Positions 11,472-24,143 of a stretch of DNA of 64,000 nt are shown piece by piece. The stretch's first letter is position 1. Each line of letters opens with the position of its first letter. Under the pieces are notes generated by a model that was not told the origin of the DNA, did no database searches, and saw only the letters and a list, made by a program, of their open reading frames with translations. Source of the stretch: Buxus sempervirens (lineage: Eukaryota > Streptophyta > Magnoliopsida > Buxales > Buxaceae); the NCBI GenBank assembly GCA_947561395.2, contig OX387187.1:39227829-39291828 (forward strand), read 5' to 3'. A program made the position numbers and the translations under genes.

Positions 11472-14400
11472 ATGGCTCGCACACGTCGCGCTTCCCGGGG
11501 TCCCGTAGATGAGCCTTCATCTTCGAGGGTTCGGAGGGACCCGGCCGATGTGGCCTCTTCTTCTAGGGCCGAGCCGGACCCTGAGCCTTCTTCTCCCAGT
11601 GGTCTGGAGCTTTCAGATTCAGATTCTGGAGCGTCTGGGGATTCGCTGGAGTCGATCCCAGAGGTATTCCCTTTCCCTTTTTAAAATCCGGCCTTTCTTT
11701 TATCACATTCAACTTAAACCCTTTTTATTCGCCTTTCTAGCCTGCTGGTGAGGTCCGTGAGCGTAGGGGAGCCCGTCGTAGAGGTAGGGCAGAGGCCCGG
11801 GCGACTCGTGTCGCCATTCCTGCAGAGATAGCAGATCAGATCCGGGACACCCCTCTCCTTCATAGTTTGACGACGCATCCTTCGGCAGGCGTCAGGGCAG
11901 ACATCCCTCTTAGATATCCTTCTTCTCATTTCCGAGGGAGCTGGGCCCTTTTTGCTGATGTTGTAGGGGCCTGCTCGACTTCTCTGCGCCGAGAGATGGG
12001 CCGTTTTGGATTTGGCCCCTTCATTACCATCACCGGCGTTCGTCAGGATCGGCCCTTGATCTTGGCTTTGTTGGAGCGCTTTTTCCCGGAGACCCTGAGC
12101 TTCCATCTGCCGGATGTGGAGATAGGCATTCGACCCTCCGACTTCGCTCTCATTACCGGGATCAGGATGACTGGAGATGTCATCACTGAGATGGATCGGC
12201 CGGCGGACTTGGAGATTGCCGAGCTGTTGGGATATGACGAGATGCCCGTGGAGGCGTGGGATCGGAGCAGGATCACTCGTATTTCCCGGACATGGTTGAG
12301 GGAGGCATTTGTGGAGAGGGGATTCAGCACCCTAGCAGCGGAGCATCCCAGTTTTCCGATAGCTTTCAGATTTCTTTTTCTTCTGATGATGGGCTCCTGC
12401 TTCTGTTTGGAGGATACTACTTCAGTTAGCCCTCATTTCTTGAGTCTTCTCCGGGATCTGCACCGAGCGAGGGACTATGCCTGGGGCCAGCTGGTTTATG
12501 GCACCTTGCTAGCCGGGCTACGGCGGGTAGTTTCTGGCCTATCCTCTCCCAGGGGGGCCGGAGTGGGTTGCAGATTTTTCTGGCCCTTTCTGCAGGTATA
12601 AATTCTTTTCTTTTTTCTTCCCTTTCTTTTCTTTTTTCTATATATATTTTTTTCTTTGTCTTTTCTTTGCTTAACCTCTTCTTTTTTCTTTTCTTTTTCT
12701 TCCTCTTTTTTTTTTCTTCTTCTCTCTTTTTCTTTTCAGTTCTTTGCTCGGGTCTATGTGGCCCACTTTCGCCCTACCTCCACCTTGCCTGAGGGGATGT
12801 TTCCCTTGGCCCGTCGGTGGAATCAGATTAGGCGTGACTCAGAGAAGAGTCGCCCTAGGTCGGCCAGGGCTCACCTGGACAGGACCTTCAGGAGAGAGGT
12901 AAGCACTTTCTCCATCTCTCTTTTCCTCATTTCCTTTTCTCCTTTCTATCAGATTCTGATATTCTTTTTTGCTTATCCTCAGCTATCTGTTCCCCGCCTT
13001 GACGGCCTGCATGACGAGTTGGCTTTTCTGCCTTTTGTGGACGACGCTTTCGCCCTGGATCAGCGACGCCGGAGGTTCCCCTTCTTTATTGGGCTGTTGG
13101 GCAGTATATGGTACCTCGGGGAGCGCTTCTTCTTCCAGCATACTGGTGAGCCCCGGATCCCAGCGGCTCCTCCAGCTACAGCCCCTTTCATCCTTCCTGG
13201 TCCATTCGACCCTGCCCACTTCGGCGAGTGGGAGGCAGGAGATGGCCTTTTAGTCGATGGTGACTATGATGCTTGGTTCGGGCAGGTCTCAGTGGGTTGT
13301 CTGATGCAGCCCATGCCCGTTCGAGGTGGAGTTACTGAGATAGGAGGGGTAGTGATCCGCCTCTATGATACCACGGTATGAACCTCCTTTTCTTGTAAAT
13401 TCTTCTAGTCTTCCTTTCTTATTTACTGATATCTTTTCTCTCCTTATCTTATTTCAGGAGGCACAGCTAGAGGAGGTCCGAGCTAGATATGCGGATCTGG
13501 AGCGCCAGCTGGCTGAGAGGGATGCCGCTATTGCTGAGAGCGACGTCATCATCACTGGGCAGGCCGCTCTCATTGCCGACTTGCGGGCCCAGTTGGCCAG
13601 TGCCCAGGGCCAGGCGGGGCCTTCAGGAGCTCAGGTCTGTCTTTTTCAGTTTCTTGTATTTTTTTTCTTATCTTTTCTTCTTCTGATCAGTCTGTCTTTG
13701 CCTTTCAGGAGGATGTGGCGGCTTCTCCGTCCAGCTCTCGCACTCTATCCTTTTCCTTAGGAGATATAGAGATCCCGGAGAGAGAGAGTGAGGTGGCGGT
13801 CGAGGCTACCTTTTCTGGTGCAGTTCCTGAGTCGGTCGAGATGCTGGAGGTCGTGCCTGTATCTGAGCCGGAGATAGTGTAAAATCCTGAATTTTAATAA
13901 CATTAAAATTTAGGATTTTATGCTTTTAAAACTTATTTAATTAATGAAGAACTTTAGAAACAGAGAAAAGGAAATTAATTAGAGTTAATTTCAAAAATCT
14001 AAATAGGATGAATTATTTAAAATGGGAAAATTTTATTTATTTGGGGAAGATGTTGGTGTAGGTTATCGGTGGAGTGGCAGTTACCTGATCGCACACTCAG
14101 ATGAGTTGAATAGGTAGGAATCTTGGTGGGCAAGCATTTCACCAAATCAAGTGTATATAAGGTAAGTATAAATACCTAGCGAGTTAATTAGGGTTTTCTT
14201 TTCATTTGCGGATAGTTTGAGTTGAAAGGTTGCGGCTGCAGTTTCGTTTTAGGGCTCTTCGAGAGAAGGAGCAGGAGAAGTGCTGTGGGAGAGTCGAGGT
14301 GGAGAATATTTACGGTCAGTGAGTTTCGCGGATCAAAAGTCGGAGGAGTCTTTCCCTCGCGAGCGAACCTCTGTTCGACTAGAGCAAGCCGACGGCCGAT

Positions 14401-17386
14401 TGGGTTCGGGGTTTTCTGGGTTTCTCGTTTCCAGGACTTGGGAGCATCGAAAGGTGAGTGGCATTGTTTTACAACCGAGATTTCGGATTATTCATGTATT
14501 GGTTGATTGATTGCATTGTGTTGATTTCATTGTTTGAGGTTTTCTCGGTGTTCTGGGCAATAACAGTTACGGAGGGTTTTGTACAGTGAAATTGGGGATA
14601 ACTGGGAAATCATGTAGATTAAATCCAAATTAGGTTTGGATGTATCCTGGGAGTATTAGGAGGCTATATAAGTGGTTACAAACTGAGAAATTCCAGCCAG
14701 AGTTGGATTTCTGGGATTAACAGAGACCTGGGAATCGAAGTGGGTTACCGCCCACCTGGCGCCTACCTGGCGCCCACCTAGGAGGTGAGCGCCAAGAAAA
14801 GAAGACCCGGCGCCGAGCTAGCGCCCACCCCGCGCCTAGCTCGCGCCTACCTCAAATCCGAGCGCCTTTCTCCCGCTCTTCTCGCGCCCGTCTGGCGCCT
14901 AGCTCGCGCCCGTCCGACCACGAGTGAGCGCCAGCCTCATTTTAATGAAAGGAGCCACCGCCCACTTGGCGCCTACCTAAGGAAGTGAGCGCCTAGTCCA
15001 ATACACTTACCAAATTATAGAATTTGTTGAAAATAGCCCCTTAATTACATGAAAGACATTTAAGTAAATGTCCTGTGTATTTATTGCTCCATTTACTTAA
15101 GTCTTTACATGTAAATAAGGTTTTACCCCCCATTTGGAACCAATAAAAATACTTCCAAGGTCTAATTCCCAGCCAATAAAAAGTCAACTTTCCAGTTCAT
15201 GCCTAAATCCCGGTTTTAATCAAAAAGCCCGATTTGGGTTTAATACCCAGATGAGTGATTCAGGAGCCCAGAAAATTCTAGGAGATGTGTTTACCCATCA
15301 ATAGACTACAACCAAAATTTGAGCCTGAAACTCATTGTGGATTTGTCTAGAAAAATTATATACCAAAAGTCAACGTTTTTAACCAGACTTAGAATATTTT
15401 GAGGTCCGAAACTTTTTATCTCAGAATTGATTGCTTTTTGGTATGGTGACCTTATATGGGATCCTAAGACTATTCCACTCATCTAAAATGTGTTTTGAGG
15501 TTTTTATAACATTTGTTTTGATTGATTGGATTATGAAAGCGAAATTGAGAATATAGATGTTCTGCTGATTTATGTTTAATCGAAGATTGGATGCTGTAGT
15601 AGAATCTGTATAATGTGTTACTTCTGAAAAGTCAGTTTTGAAACCATAATTGTTTTACTGAAATTTCATCTACACTATTATGCTAGTTCACCTTTGAATG
15701 CACGGTGCACTTAAGGAAGTTATTGCATGAAAATGTTGTTGTGAGATGGGGAACCTTCGAATTATATGAATTGCTGTTCTGGTTGGAACACTGGTGTGAG
15801 TTGATGTTCTGGTTGGAACACTTGGGAAGAATTACTGTTCTGGTTGGAACACTTGTGTGAGTTGATGTTCTGGTTGGAACAACGGGTGATGTGTACTAAA
15901 TGCGGAGTTTTAATTGGTTATTTATCGGTTTTGGTTTAGCTTGTCCTGGATCCAGAGTCTAAGCTTAGTAATGTAATGTATTTTGTTTTATTGGTGTAAT
16001 GGCATGGCCATGGAGTGTTGCCACGACTGGTGTAGAGCAGCCAGAAACCCTGAGTAGGCCTGGTTGTCGATGCCGATACCCGGAGTAGGCCGGCATTGGA
16101 TGACGATACCCTGAGTAGGCCGTCATTTCAGAGTGTCCGATACCCTGAGTAGGCCGGAACTGTGTACATGGAGGTGTGGATGTCGCTCTGGCATGTTGAT
16201 TAACCAATCCAAGCAACTACATGACATTGACCAATGTTGGTATTTGATTTTTGTTTGACGTGATATGTTTTATTCGCTGGTTTGTTGGTATCTATGGCTC
16301 ATAGAATATTGTTTACCGATTTTTGGGTATTGTACCTCCTGCCAGTGTAGAGCAGCATCATGACCCTGAGTGGTATGGTGTTGTCAATGCCGATACCTGG
16401 AGTAGGCCGGCATTGGATGACGCTGTCATTTCAATATCCGAAACCCTGAGTAGGCCGGATATACATTGGGAGGCGTGGGTATCGATTATGATGTGACTTT
16501 ATTGTTGATACGGGTTGGGACCCGAGTTATATCTTTTGAGTTGTTGAACTATGTTTTCTTCGATATGTTGCTACCTGGTTATACGTGACTTTACGGCTAT
16601 ATGCATGATTGATATCGTCTTTACCGCTTGGTTTATGCGATGGTTTTCCTCACGGAAGTAAATTAGATCGTTGAAGTTTTGTTGGGTTATACGTGTTATC
16701 ATCTTTGTATATGGTTTGTAATCGTGGCATGTTTTAGAACTGAACAAAATGTATTTGTGCATGCATGTGCTGCTCACTGGGATATTCGTATCTCATCCCG
16801 TTGCTTTCGTTTTTGTTTTCAGATACTCTTGGAGAGCTCGTTACTTGCGGGTAGTTACTTGGACATGTGAGTTTTATTTTAATTTGGGAATATTTTAGCG
16901 CACTCTGTTATATAGTTATTGTTGTATTCATGTTTTTCCTTCACTCTGATATTGCGATCCTGTGTTTTAAATTAACCTCCGGGGATGAGTTACGGTGTTA
17001 TTTCGTGACTCGGATCCGGGGCATTACAGATAGCTCCTGAGACAACGGAGGGTGGAACGGAGATTCCTGTGGTTCATGAGGCGGCCGAGCCTACGAGAGA
17101 GGAGGATGTTCCAGGCGTAGCAGATCCATCTCCTCCTGTCGAGGACTCTCGGGTTCTGGAGCTGGTTCCTTTGGCTGCGGACACTTCAGTCTCCTGCTTC
17201 ATGGACCTGACCCGGGATGATCCAGCTCCAGCTTCAGCCTCTTCTACCGATCCTGCGCCTCCTGCAGACCCGGTGCCTCTTGTTGGTCCATCCTTGCTTG
17301 GTGAGCCTTCTTCTCCCGCTAGCCAGCGCTTTTCCGACCACTTTTTCATTCGGCAGCGTCGGCGGGGTAGAGGCGATAGGGATTGA
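11472..17386 (+). CDS. E1 antisense gene P: plant-mobile-domain-like protein (six coding exons, last exon split by solo LTR)
   Basis: Exons: 11472-11663, 11741-12595, 12740-12898, 12983-13375, 13458-13634, then 13709-13877 continued at 17034-17386. Introns are 74-144 bp, GT...AG, pyrimidine-rich and all phase 0. Exons 3 (159 nt) and 4 (393 nt) have exactly the E3 lengths. Without the solo LTR the protein would be 765 residues. With it, translation stops two codons into the insert (GTG, TAA), so the acidic C-terminal tail is lost. Exon 2 carries a region like the plant mobile domain (RFFPETLSFHLPDVEIGIRP, FALITGIRM, DYAWGQLVYGTLLAGLRR). Exon 5 is a coiled coil. Plant-mobile-domain proteins such as Arabidopsis MAIN/MAIL1 act in transposon silencing and gene expression; the function of this copy is unknown. 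It is antisense to gag-pol. Confidence 0.85.
13873..13877. repeat. Solo LTR target-site duplication, left copy (GATAG)
   Basis: Matches 17029-17033. Deleting the insert plus one copy restores the P reading frame. Confidence 0.93.
14748..14995. repeat. GGCGCC-rich degenerate repeat in the solo LTR
   Basis: Repeated CGCCCACCT, GGCGCCTACCT and GAGCGCC words, many containing the palindrome GGCGCC, make a GC-rich island in otherwise AT-rich DNA. The open frame across it (67 codons) is a by-product of the repeats. Confidence 0.6.
15774..15884. repeat. Tandem repeat TTCTGGTTGGAACA in the solo LTR
   Basis: Four units of about 30 bp, each with TGTTCTGGTTGGAACA; TGTTC and GAACA form a small inverted repeat. 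Confidence 0.75.
16035..16465. repeat. Dispersed CCCTGAGTAGGCC repeats in the solo LTR
   Basis: Units of the form GATACCCTGAGTAGGCCGG occur at least five times at 16035-16160 and about three more times, more degenerate, at 16365-16465. They are separated by GCATTGGATGACG-like spacers. Confidence 0.7.
17029..17033. repeat. Solo LTR target-site duplication, right copy (GATAG)
   Basis: Partner of 13873-13877. Confidence 0.93.
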
Positions 17387-17868
17387 CCTGTAGGAGATAG
17401 GTCTAGATTTAGGATTTATTTGACAGTTGTATATAAACATGCTGTATCCACTTTCAGTTATATATAAAAAGAGAAGATTATTTGGTTTTGTTTCTTTTTT
17501 GTAGATTTTTTTTGTTTATTTGTGTATGTCTGTCATGCTGTAACTGTTATACAGGTAACAGGTTTTCTGGGAACATGAATTATTACAAGAAAGAAGAAAA
17601 AAAACCTTTTTTGTGCAAAAACCGTACATTCAGGACGGTTTTGCCAGAACCGTACTTATACCGCGGTTTTTAAACTTTGCGGGAATGCAACCGCACATTG
17701 AGGGTGGTTCAGGCAGAACCGTTCTGTGTATACGGTTTTTGCCCTTAGGTTATTTTAAAACCGCGAATTGCGGGCAGGACGTCATTTTGACGTATTGCTT
17801 AGGTCAGAAACCCCCTGTTTCGGTGATTTTCTTTCTCCTAGCTGCCTTTAATCCACTTTTGCCCATTA
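17387..17868 (+). promoter_or_regulatory. E1 intergenic region P-D: gene D promoter with AACCG/CGGTT array
   Basis: The P 3' UTR is followed by four half-site units at 17619-17738 (AACCG...CGGTT spacing about 20 bp). GACGTCATTTTGACGT at 17778-17793 is an inverted pair of TGACG cores, about 75 bp before the D ATG. E3 and E2 have a related CGTCATTNTGACA at the same place. No clear TATA box in this copy. Confidence 0.6.
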
Positions 17869-19521
17869 ATGGCTTCTGGTTCAGCTTCTGTGCCTTCTTC
17901 ATCTTCTGTACCTGAAATATCAGCACCTAGACCAAAAATTAGGTCCAAACCTCCTAATTTGACTAGGTATGCCATTGTAGATACCTTTTATGAGAGGTGG
18001 GTCTCCTCAATGACCCCTCAAGATGAGATGGATTGGGCTTCTGCCAATCTAGGCCACCTCCTCTCAATCCCAAAGGTTCCTCTAAAATGGGAAATCATAG
18101 AGGCATTAATTGGGCATTGGGAGCCTCAATTGAACCTCTTCAGGTTTGGGGAAAAAGAGATGAGCCCTACAGTCGAGGAGGTTGAAACCATCCTCAATCT
18201 TAGCTTCTCCAAGAAAGTAGTCAACCCACCTCTCAAACCGAGCTTCAAAAAGGAAGCCTCCACTTTTTTAGGGATTAACAAAAAAGAGTTAGGGGAAGCC
18301 GACGCCTTATTGACCCTATCCAAGTCCTTTTTGACTGAAAAGCTGTTGAATAGCCCAAACCAGTCGGCCCGGTTCAATGCCTTGACCTTGATAGTGGTCA
18401 ATCAACTTTTATTTCCCCGAGGTGATAGCGAGGTTGATTTATCCCTCATTTCAGTCATTTGCCAAGTTAGGGAGCGCGAAAGGCTTGCCCCTATGATCCT
18501 GGCTGAAATATACCAGGCCTTGACTGATTGCTATCACCGGAAACAGAAAAGTTTTCTTGCCTGTGCCCCTATACTTCAGGTAAAATCTGAACCTCTTTCT
18601 TGAATTATAACTTTTATTGCAAAATTGAGATTTTCTAAGATAGAAATGTTTCCCTTTTATTTGCAGCTCTGGCTACTTGACCACCTGAGTCAAGTTGAAG
18701 AGATCACCCGCCGCTTCTTCCCTCGGCTAAATATTCCTGTTTTGATGAGCAACAGGGGGTGTCCCAATATCCATGGTGGCAAACAGGGATGGTTTGCTTT
18801 CTTGGGGACGCTTCAGGACGACCAGGTGAGATGGCCTGGTGCTTATCAGCCCTCCGTCGAGACAGTGATCAGCTTCTCTGACCAGAATTTCGCTGTGCTC
18901 ATGGGCTTGAGATCTGCCTTGCTTTACTTGCCTTTGAGGGTCATCCGGCAGTTTGGAGAGGAGGTACAGGGGATTCTGGTACCTCAGGGATATGAAGAGC
19001 TTATAGGTCCGCTCACACCGGCTACCATGGGCCTCTGCTTCCGCCTATTGAAGGACTGGTTGCAGGCGTGCTTCTTGAGAGGTCCCGTCTTCTCCAAATT
19101 ACATGAGAAGGACTACCTCTTTTGGATTAGAGAGCAGGTGCAGAGCTGCGCTTCTGTACCGGTGGATCCTCCTGCTATACCGTGTCCTACCTATGAGGAC
19201 CTCTTAGAGACCGAGCGGGCTTCTCATAGGCGGCTTCAGCTCATATGGGTGGAGGAGGCCCGAACCTTGAGATTGGAGAAGGAAGATCTGGAGTGGCGAT
19301 TATCTGAGCAGATACAGGCCCGTCGCTTCGAGGTGAGAGCTGCATGGCGTAGGCATGATGAAACCATGGCCAGGCTCCGAGATATGAGGACTAGGCAGAC
19401 CCTCTCAGATGACGTCATCTCATTCCTAAGTGACCCAGATGCAGAGGGGGCTGAAAGGCTTGTGGCGGTTCAGGCGGCTCGGATCAGAGAGCTTGAGGAG
19501 AGGCTAGGGGATAGAGATTAG
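17869..19521 (+). CDS. E1 antisense gene D: DUF7745/plant-mobile-domain-like protein
   Basis: Two exons, 17869-18579 and 18667-19521, with an 87-bp phase-0 intron (GTAAAA...TTGCAG). The product is 521 residues. The start is the first ATG, giving MASGSASVPSSS; E2 and E3 proteins also begin MAS. Residues about 70-115 hold the WEIIEALIGHWEP...MSPTVEEVETILNL core, which resembles the plant-mobile-domain/DUF7745 group of plant proteins, many of them transposon-linked. The C-terminal third (from about residue 395) is a charged coiled coil (LEWRLSEQIQARRFEV, IRELEERLGDRD), so self-association is likely. The frame is fully open although E1 gag and pol are broken. It is antisense to and convergent with pol. 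Biochemical function is unknown. Confidence 0.88.
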
Positions 19522-20560
19522 CCCCTTTCATTGTATTTTTTTTCCTTTTTTACACTTCTGTACAAAGAGACACTCCACTAGTGGAAAGATAGAGAATACA
19601 AAATAGGTTTTTAAAACTGACGGTTTTAATGAAAAGTCACTGATTTCTCATCATCGGCCAAAATATAATTTTCTTTTTTGTGTGTTTTTATTGTAAATTG
19701 GTCCATAATGCTTTAATCCCATATAGTTGGATGAATTGAAGTAAGTTGGGCAAAAAGGGTATTTCAGTTAATGAGGAGAAAGCCAATCCGTCCCCCTTGG
19801 AACCCTTAGACTCATCCCCAAGTTTCCTTCCCACTTCCAGGGGGCCTGCCCCAGTCTACTGGTTCAGTCCTGTGCAGAAAATCTGCTCAATTCAATTTTG
19901 TGGCCCAAAACCGTGCATTCAGAACGGTTTAGCCAAAACCGTTTTCAACAAGCGGTTGCATAGCCTTTCTGTTAAAACCGTTCTCAAAGGGCGGTTGCAT
20001 AGCCCGTCTGCTGAAACCGTTTTTAACATGCGGTTGGTGCCCTTCTTTCCTGTTTCTTTCTTTTCTTTTATTTTTTCCTTTCGCCTTTTCTTTGCCAATA
20101 TTGCCCCTAGCGCCTGTTACGGTTTTCACTAGGACCGGCTTGTTTATTCCGTCATTGCCCTTTCAACATCTCGAGCTTGAAGGAATACACCCAGATCACC
20201 GAGGACTTGATCGATAGGACGAAATGAAGGCTGGGTTGAGTTTATGAAGGAAGGTTATTATAGGCTCAAAAGTTCAACCTCTTGAAGATGGGACAACCGG
20301 GCTTACAGTCATAATGGATGCGATCCCCCATTCCCAATATTGGCCTTTTTTCCTTTTCTTTGTATTTGGCCTTTCTTTGCTATTTTCCTTTTTGTGCGTT
20401 TTTTTTCTTTTTTATTATTAACCTCGCCCCAGTCGCGACTGTAAGCTCCAGTTTAGGTTATTTAAAACACGAACAGGCTCAACTTGGTTTAATCTAGGGA
20501 TATTAAAATTTGTGAGGGATGAAGAAAAATGGCCTCGGATCATTTCTTTGTGATACTCCT
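19522..20560. other. E1 convergent 3' region between D and pol, with half-site array and inverted repeats
   Basis: Non-coding. AACCG...CGGTT-type units (four) lie at 19909-20035, an array not seen at this place in E2/E3. A CCTAG/CTAGG inverted repeat around the conserved TTACGGTTTTCACTAGG lies near 20105-20132. GCTTACAGTC (20301-20310) pairs with GACTGTAAGC (20437-20446) across a pyrimidine-rich stretch. Both inverted repeats have counterparts in E2 and E3 with altered but still pairing bases. The open frame at 19746-20132 has no counterpart in E2/E3 and is not called. Confidence 0.6.
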
Positions 20561-23500
20561 TCAAGGGAAATATTGTTTGACCGCATCGGAGTTGATTGGC
20601 TCAGGAAAATCTGTCCCATCCATTTCTGTCAAGATAAGAGCGCCTCCTGACAAGACTTTCTTCACTACATAGGGTCCCTCCCAATTTGGCTTAAACTTTC
20701 CACTAGGGTCTTCCAGAAATGGTAATATCTTCTTTAAGACTAAATTACCCACTTGGAAAGCTCTGGGCTTCACTTTCTTATTGTAGGCTCTGGCCATTCT
20801 CCTCTGATACAGTTGACCATGACAAAGCGCATTCAACCGCTTTTCTTCTATCAGATTAAGTTGCTCATATCTAGACTGAACCCATTCAGCCTCTTCAAGC
20901 TCTGTTTCCATAAGCACTCTTAATGAAGGGATTTCTACCTCAACAGGTAAGACTGCCTCTGTTCCATAAACCAAGGAATACGGCGTTGCCCCAGTAGAAG
21001 TTCGGATCGAGGTTCTGTAAGCATGGAGAGCAAATGGTAACATCTCGTGCCAATCTCTATAGCTTACCACCATCTTCTGGATTATTTTCTTTATATTCTT
21101 ATTTGCCGCTTCTACTGCTCCATTCATCTTTGGCCTGTAAGGGGCTGACTTGTGATGAGTTATCTGGAACTGCTCACACATCTTCTTCATATCCTTGTTC
21201 TTAATATTTGAAGCATTGTCTGAAACTATGGCTTTTGGCAACCCATAGCGACAAATTATGTTGTGCTTTAGAAACTTAAGAACATGGTTTCCTGTGATAT
21301 TTGCATACGAAGCAGCTTCAACCCACTTTGTGAAATAATCAATTGCCACTAGAATGAACCGGTGTCCATTTGACGCTTTAGGAGAAATCATCCCGATGAC
21401 ATCAATACCCCACATAGAGAAAGGCCATGGAGAGGTCATGCTGTGCAGCTCACTAGGTGGTGCATGTTTATTGTCAACGTATACTTGGCACAAATGGCAT
21501 CTCTTAACATATAGGCAACAATCGTGCTCCATTGTAGACCAATAATATCCCAATCGCAGTATTTTCCTTGCGAGCATGTGTCCATTCATGTGCGGCCCAC
21601 AGACTCCTCCATGCACTGTTTCGATCAACCTCTCTGCTTCAACCTTGGTGACGCATTTGAGTAGAACATTATTGTAAGATCTTTTGTATAGTTCTTTTTT
21701 CAGTAGGACTGGCACCTTCTGGGAAACCTCGATTATTCAAGAAATTCTTGATGTCTTGAAACCATGGTATTTCCGTTTCTGGCGCTCCTTCTAAAACAAG
21801 ACAGTAAGCTGGCTCATCTCTGACTTCAATTTCAAGTGGTTGTATGTCTACCCCTTCTGGGATACTAACCATTGAGGCCAATGTCGCCAAGGCATCCGCA
21901 AACTGATTCTTAGCCCATGGCATATAACTAAAAGAAATTCGAGTAAATTTGGTACTTATTTCTTCCAAATATTGGTGATATGGGATCAATTTATGATCCT
22001 TGGTTTTCCATTCACCAGTTGTTTGGAAGATGATAAGACTCGAATCCCCATATACGTCAAGTTCTTGAACATCATGATCTAGAGCAGCCTGCAATCCAAT
22101 TATGCATGCTTCATACTCTGCTATGTTGTTCGTGCACTTAAACCTTAATTTTACTGCGATTGGGATATGTGAACCATCTGGCTTTACTAATACTGCGCCG
22201 ATCCCATTTCCATTCATATTTGCAGCCCCATCAAAGAACATCTGCCAGGAGTCTTCACTTTCTTCCTCTTCAGTAAATAAGATAGCCTCATCAGGGAAAT
22301 TCGTCTTAAGAGGTTGATAATCTGGTAATGGATGCTCAGCTAGGTGGTCAGCAATTGCCTGACCTTTGATTGCTTTCTGAGTGACATATGTCAGGTCGAA
22401 TTCTGAAAGCAAAAGCTGCCACTTCGCTGTTCTACCAGTTAACGCCGGCTTTTCGAACAGATATTTTAACGGATCCATTCTTGAAATCAGCAAAGTCGAA
22501 TAGCTTAAGAAATAGTGCCTAAGCCTTTGAGTTGCCCAGACCAAAGCGCAACAAGTCTTTTCCAAAGGCGAATATCTTGTCTCATAATCTGTGAACTTCT
22601 TGCTCAAATAGTAGATAGCCTTTTCTTATCTGCTTGTTTCATCATGCTGCCCCAATACACATCCCATTGATGTTTCTAAAACTGATAGATACAGAATCAA
22701 TGGCTTTCCTGGAGTTGGCGGTACTAGAACAGGAGGATTTGACAGATAGTCCTTTATTTTGTCGAATGCTTGTTGGCAATCCTCATTCCATATAGTTGGG
22801 TTATTCTTCCTTAGAAGTTTAAAGATCGGCTCGCAAATAGCAGTGAGTTGTGCTATGAACCGGCTGATATACTGAATTCTTCCCAGAAAGCCCCTAACTT
22901 CTTTTTCAGTCTTAGGAGATGGCATCTCAATGATTGCCTTGGCTTTAGACGGGTCTATCTCAATCCCTCTTCTGCTTACAATGAAGCCTAATAATTTCCC
23001 TGATGTGGCTCCAAAGACACACTTTGCTGGATTAAGCCTTAAGCTGTACTTCCTTAGACGGTCAAATACCCTCTTTAGATTGATCAAGTGGTCTTCCTCT
23101 TCACATGATTTGGCGATCATATCATCCACATAGACTTCCATTTCTTTGTGGATCATATCATGGAAAAGGGCCGTCATGGCTCGCTGATATGTTGCCCCGG
23201 CATTCTTCAATCCGAAAGGCATGACTGTGTAGTGAAAAGTTCCCCAAGGAGTGATAAAAGCGGTTTTCTCTTGATCCTCCTTTGCCATTTTGATTTGGTT
23301 GTATCCGGAAAAGCCATCCATAAAAGAGAACAAGCTGTGCACTGCTGTATTATCAACCAAGATGTCGATGTGTGGCAATGGAAAATCATCCTTCGGGCTC
23401 GCCTTGTTCAAGTCCCTGTAATCCACACACATCCTGACTTTTCCATCCTTCTTTGGAACTGGGACTATATTGGCTAGCCAATCAGGGTATGTGGACACCG

Positions 23501-24143
23501 CCAAAAACCCGGCTTGAAACTGCTTTACTACTTCATCTTTGACTTTCAAAGTCCATTCTGGTTTCAACCTTCTCAATTTCTGCTTAATAGGCTTTACTCC
23601 TGGCAGGATTGGCAGCCTGTGCACAACCATGTCTGTATCCAACCCTGGCATATCCCGATAAGACCATGCGAACACGTCCTTGTAATCGGCCAAGAATTGG
23701 GACATTTCCTTCTGCTGTATTTCAGATAAGCATGTACCAATCTTTACAAATTTTTGGTCCTCTTCAGTTCCCAGGTTTATGGAAATGGTTTCTTCAATAT
23801 TAGGTTGAATACCCTTTTCGTGACGTTCCAATTGGTATGATATTTCTCTTGGAAGGTCATCGTCTTCGGCCTCGGTCTCCTCTTCGATCCCCATTAGGTC
23901 GAAGTCGAGCTCGAGGTCGAAGTCGTATTCAACTTGCTCTAATTCAGTCTGTGTATATGGTTCATAAGCAGTCTGGACCATTTTGAAAGCTTTAGATTTT
24001 CTAGAAAAAATTGAAAAATCTTTTTGGGTTTTTTGAGAACCTTCTAAAAAGGTTTTTCCTGAAGATGAAGGTTCATTAAAACCTTCAGGAAAAGGGCAAT
24101 CCACTAATGGAGGTTTTTTTTGGAGGCCGCAGCTGATTGCCAA
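20561..24143 (-). pseudogene. E1 pol (RT, two RNase H modules, integrase), two disabling lesions
   Basis: Colinear with the intact 1208-residue E3 pol. The reverse transcriptase has YVDDMIAKS, the second RNase H has MFFDGAANMNGNGIGAVL, and the integrase has the H/C zinc region, D,D35E residues and GPY module. A TAA at 22626-22628 replaces a Lys codon in the first RNase H. A deletion of about 44 bp near 21690, between short ACAAA(A/G)G repeats, shifts the frame at the region before the integrase zinc finger. It begins by -1 frameshift from the gag frame at the A8 run (24114-24121). Not functional as it stands. Confidence 0.93.

Larger units (their letters stand above)
13878..17028 (+). mobile_element. 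Solo LTR (Ty3 type, Tekay/Del-like termini) inserted in E1 gene P exon 6
   Basis: 3151 bp, beginning TGTAAAATCCTGAA and ending CGGGGCATTACA, flanked by GATAG at 13873-13877 and 17029-17033. No PBS, polypurine tract, gag or pol frame is seen, so it is a solo LTR rather than a full element. Ends of this form are common in Tekay/Del-type chromovirus LTRs, which is my tentative family call. A TATATAAG/TATAAATA cluster at about 14155-14172 may be its TATA region. The strand is inferred from that box. Confidence 0.85.

Noticed and set aside
14222-14510. Overlapping 94- and 76-codon open frames downstream of the TATA region of the solo LTR
   Set aside because: No recognisable domain, overlapping frames, ordinary LTR leader sequence.
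19746-20132. 128-codon open frame after gene D of E1
   Set aside because: Runs through the half-site array, with no homologue in the equivalent place of E2 and E3.
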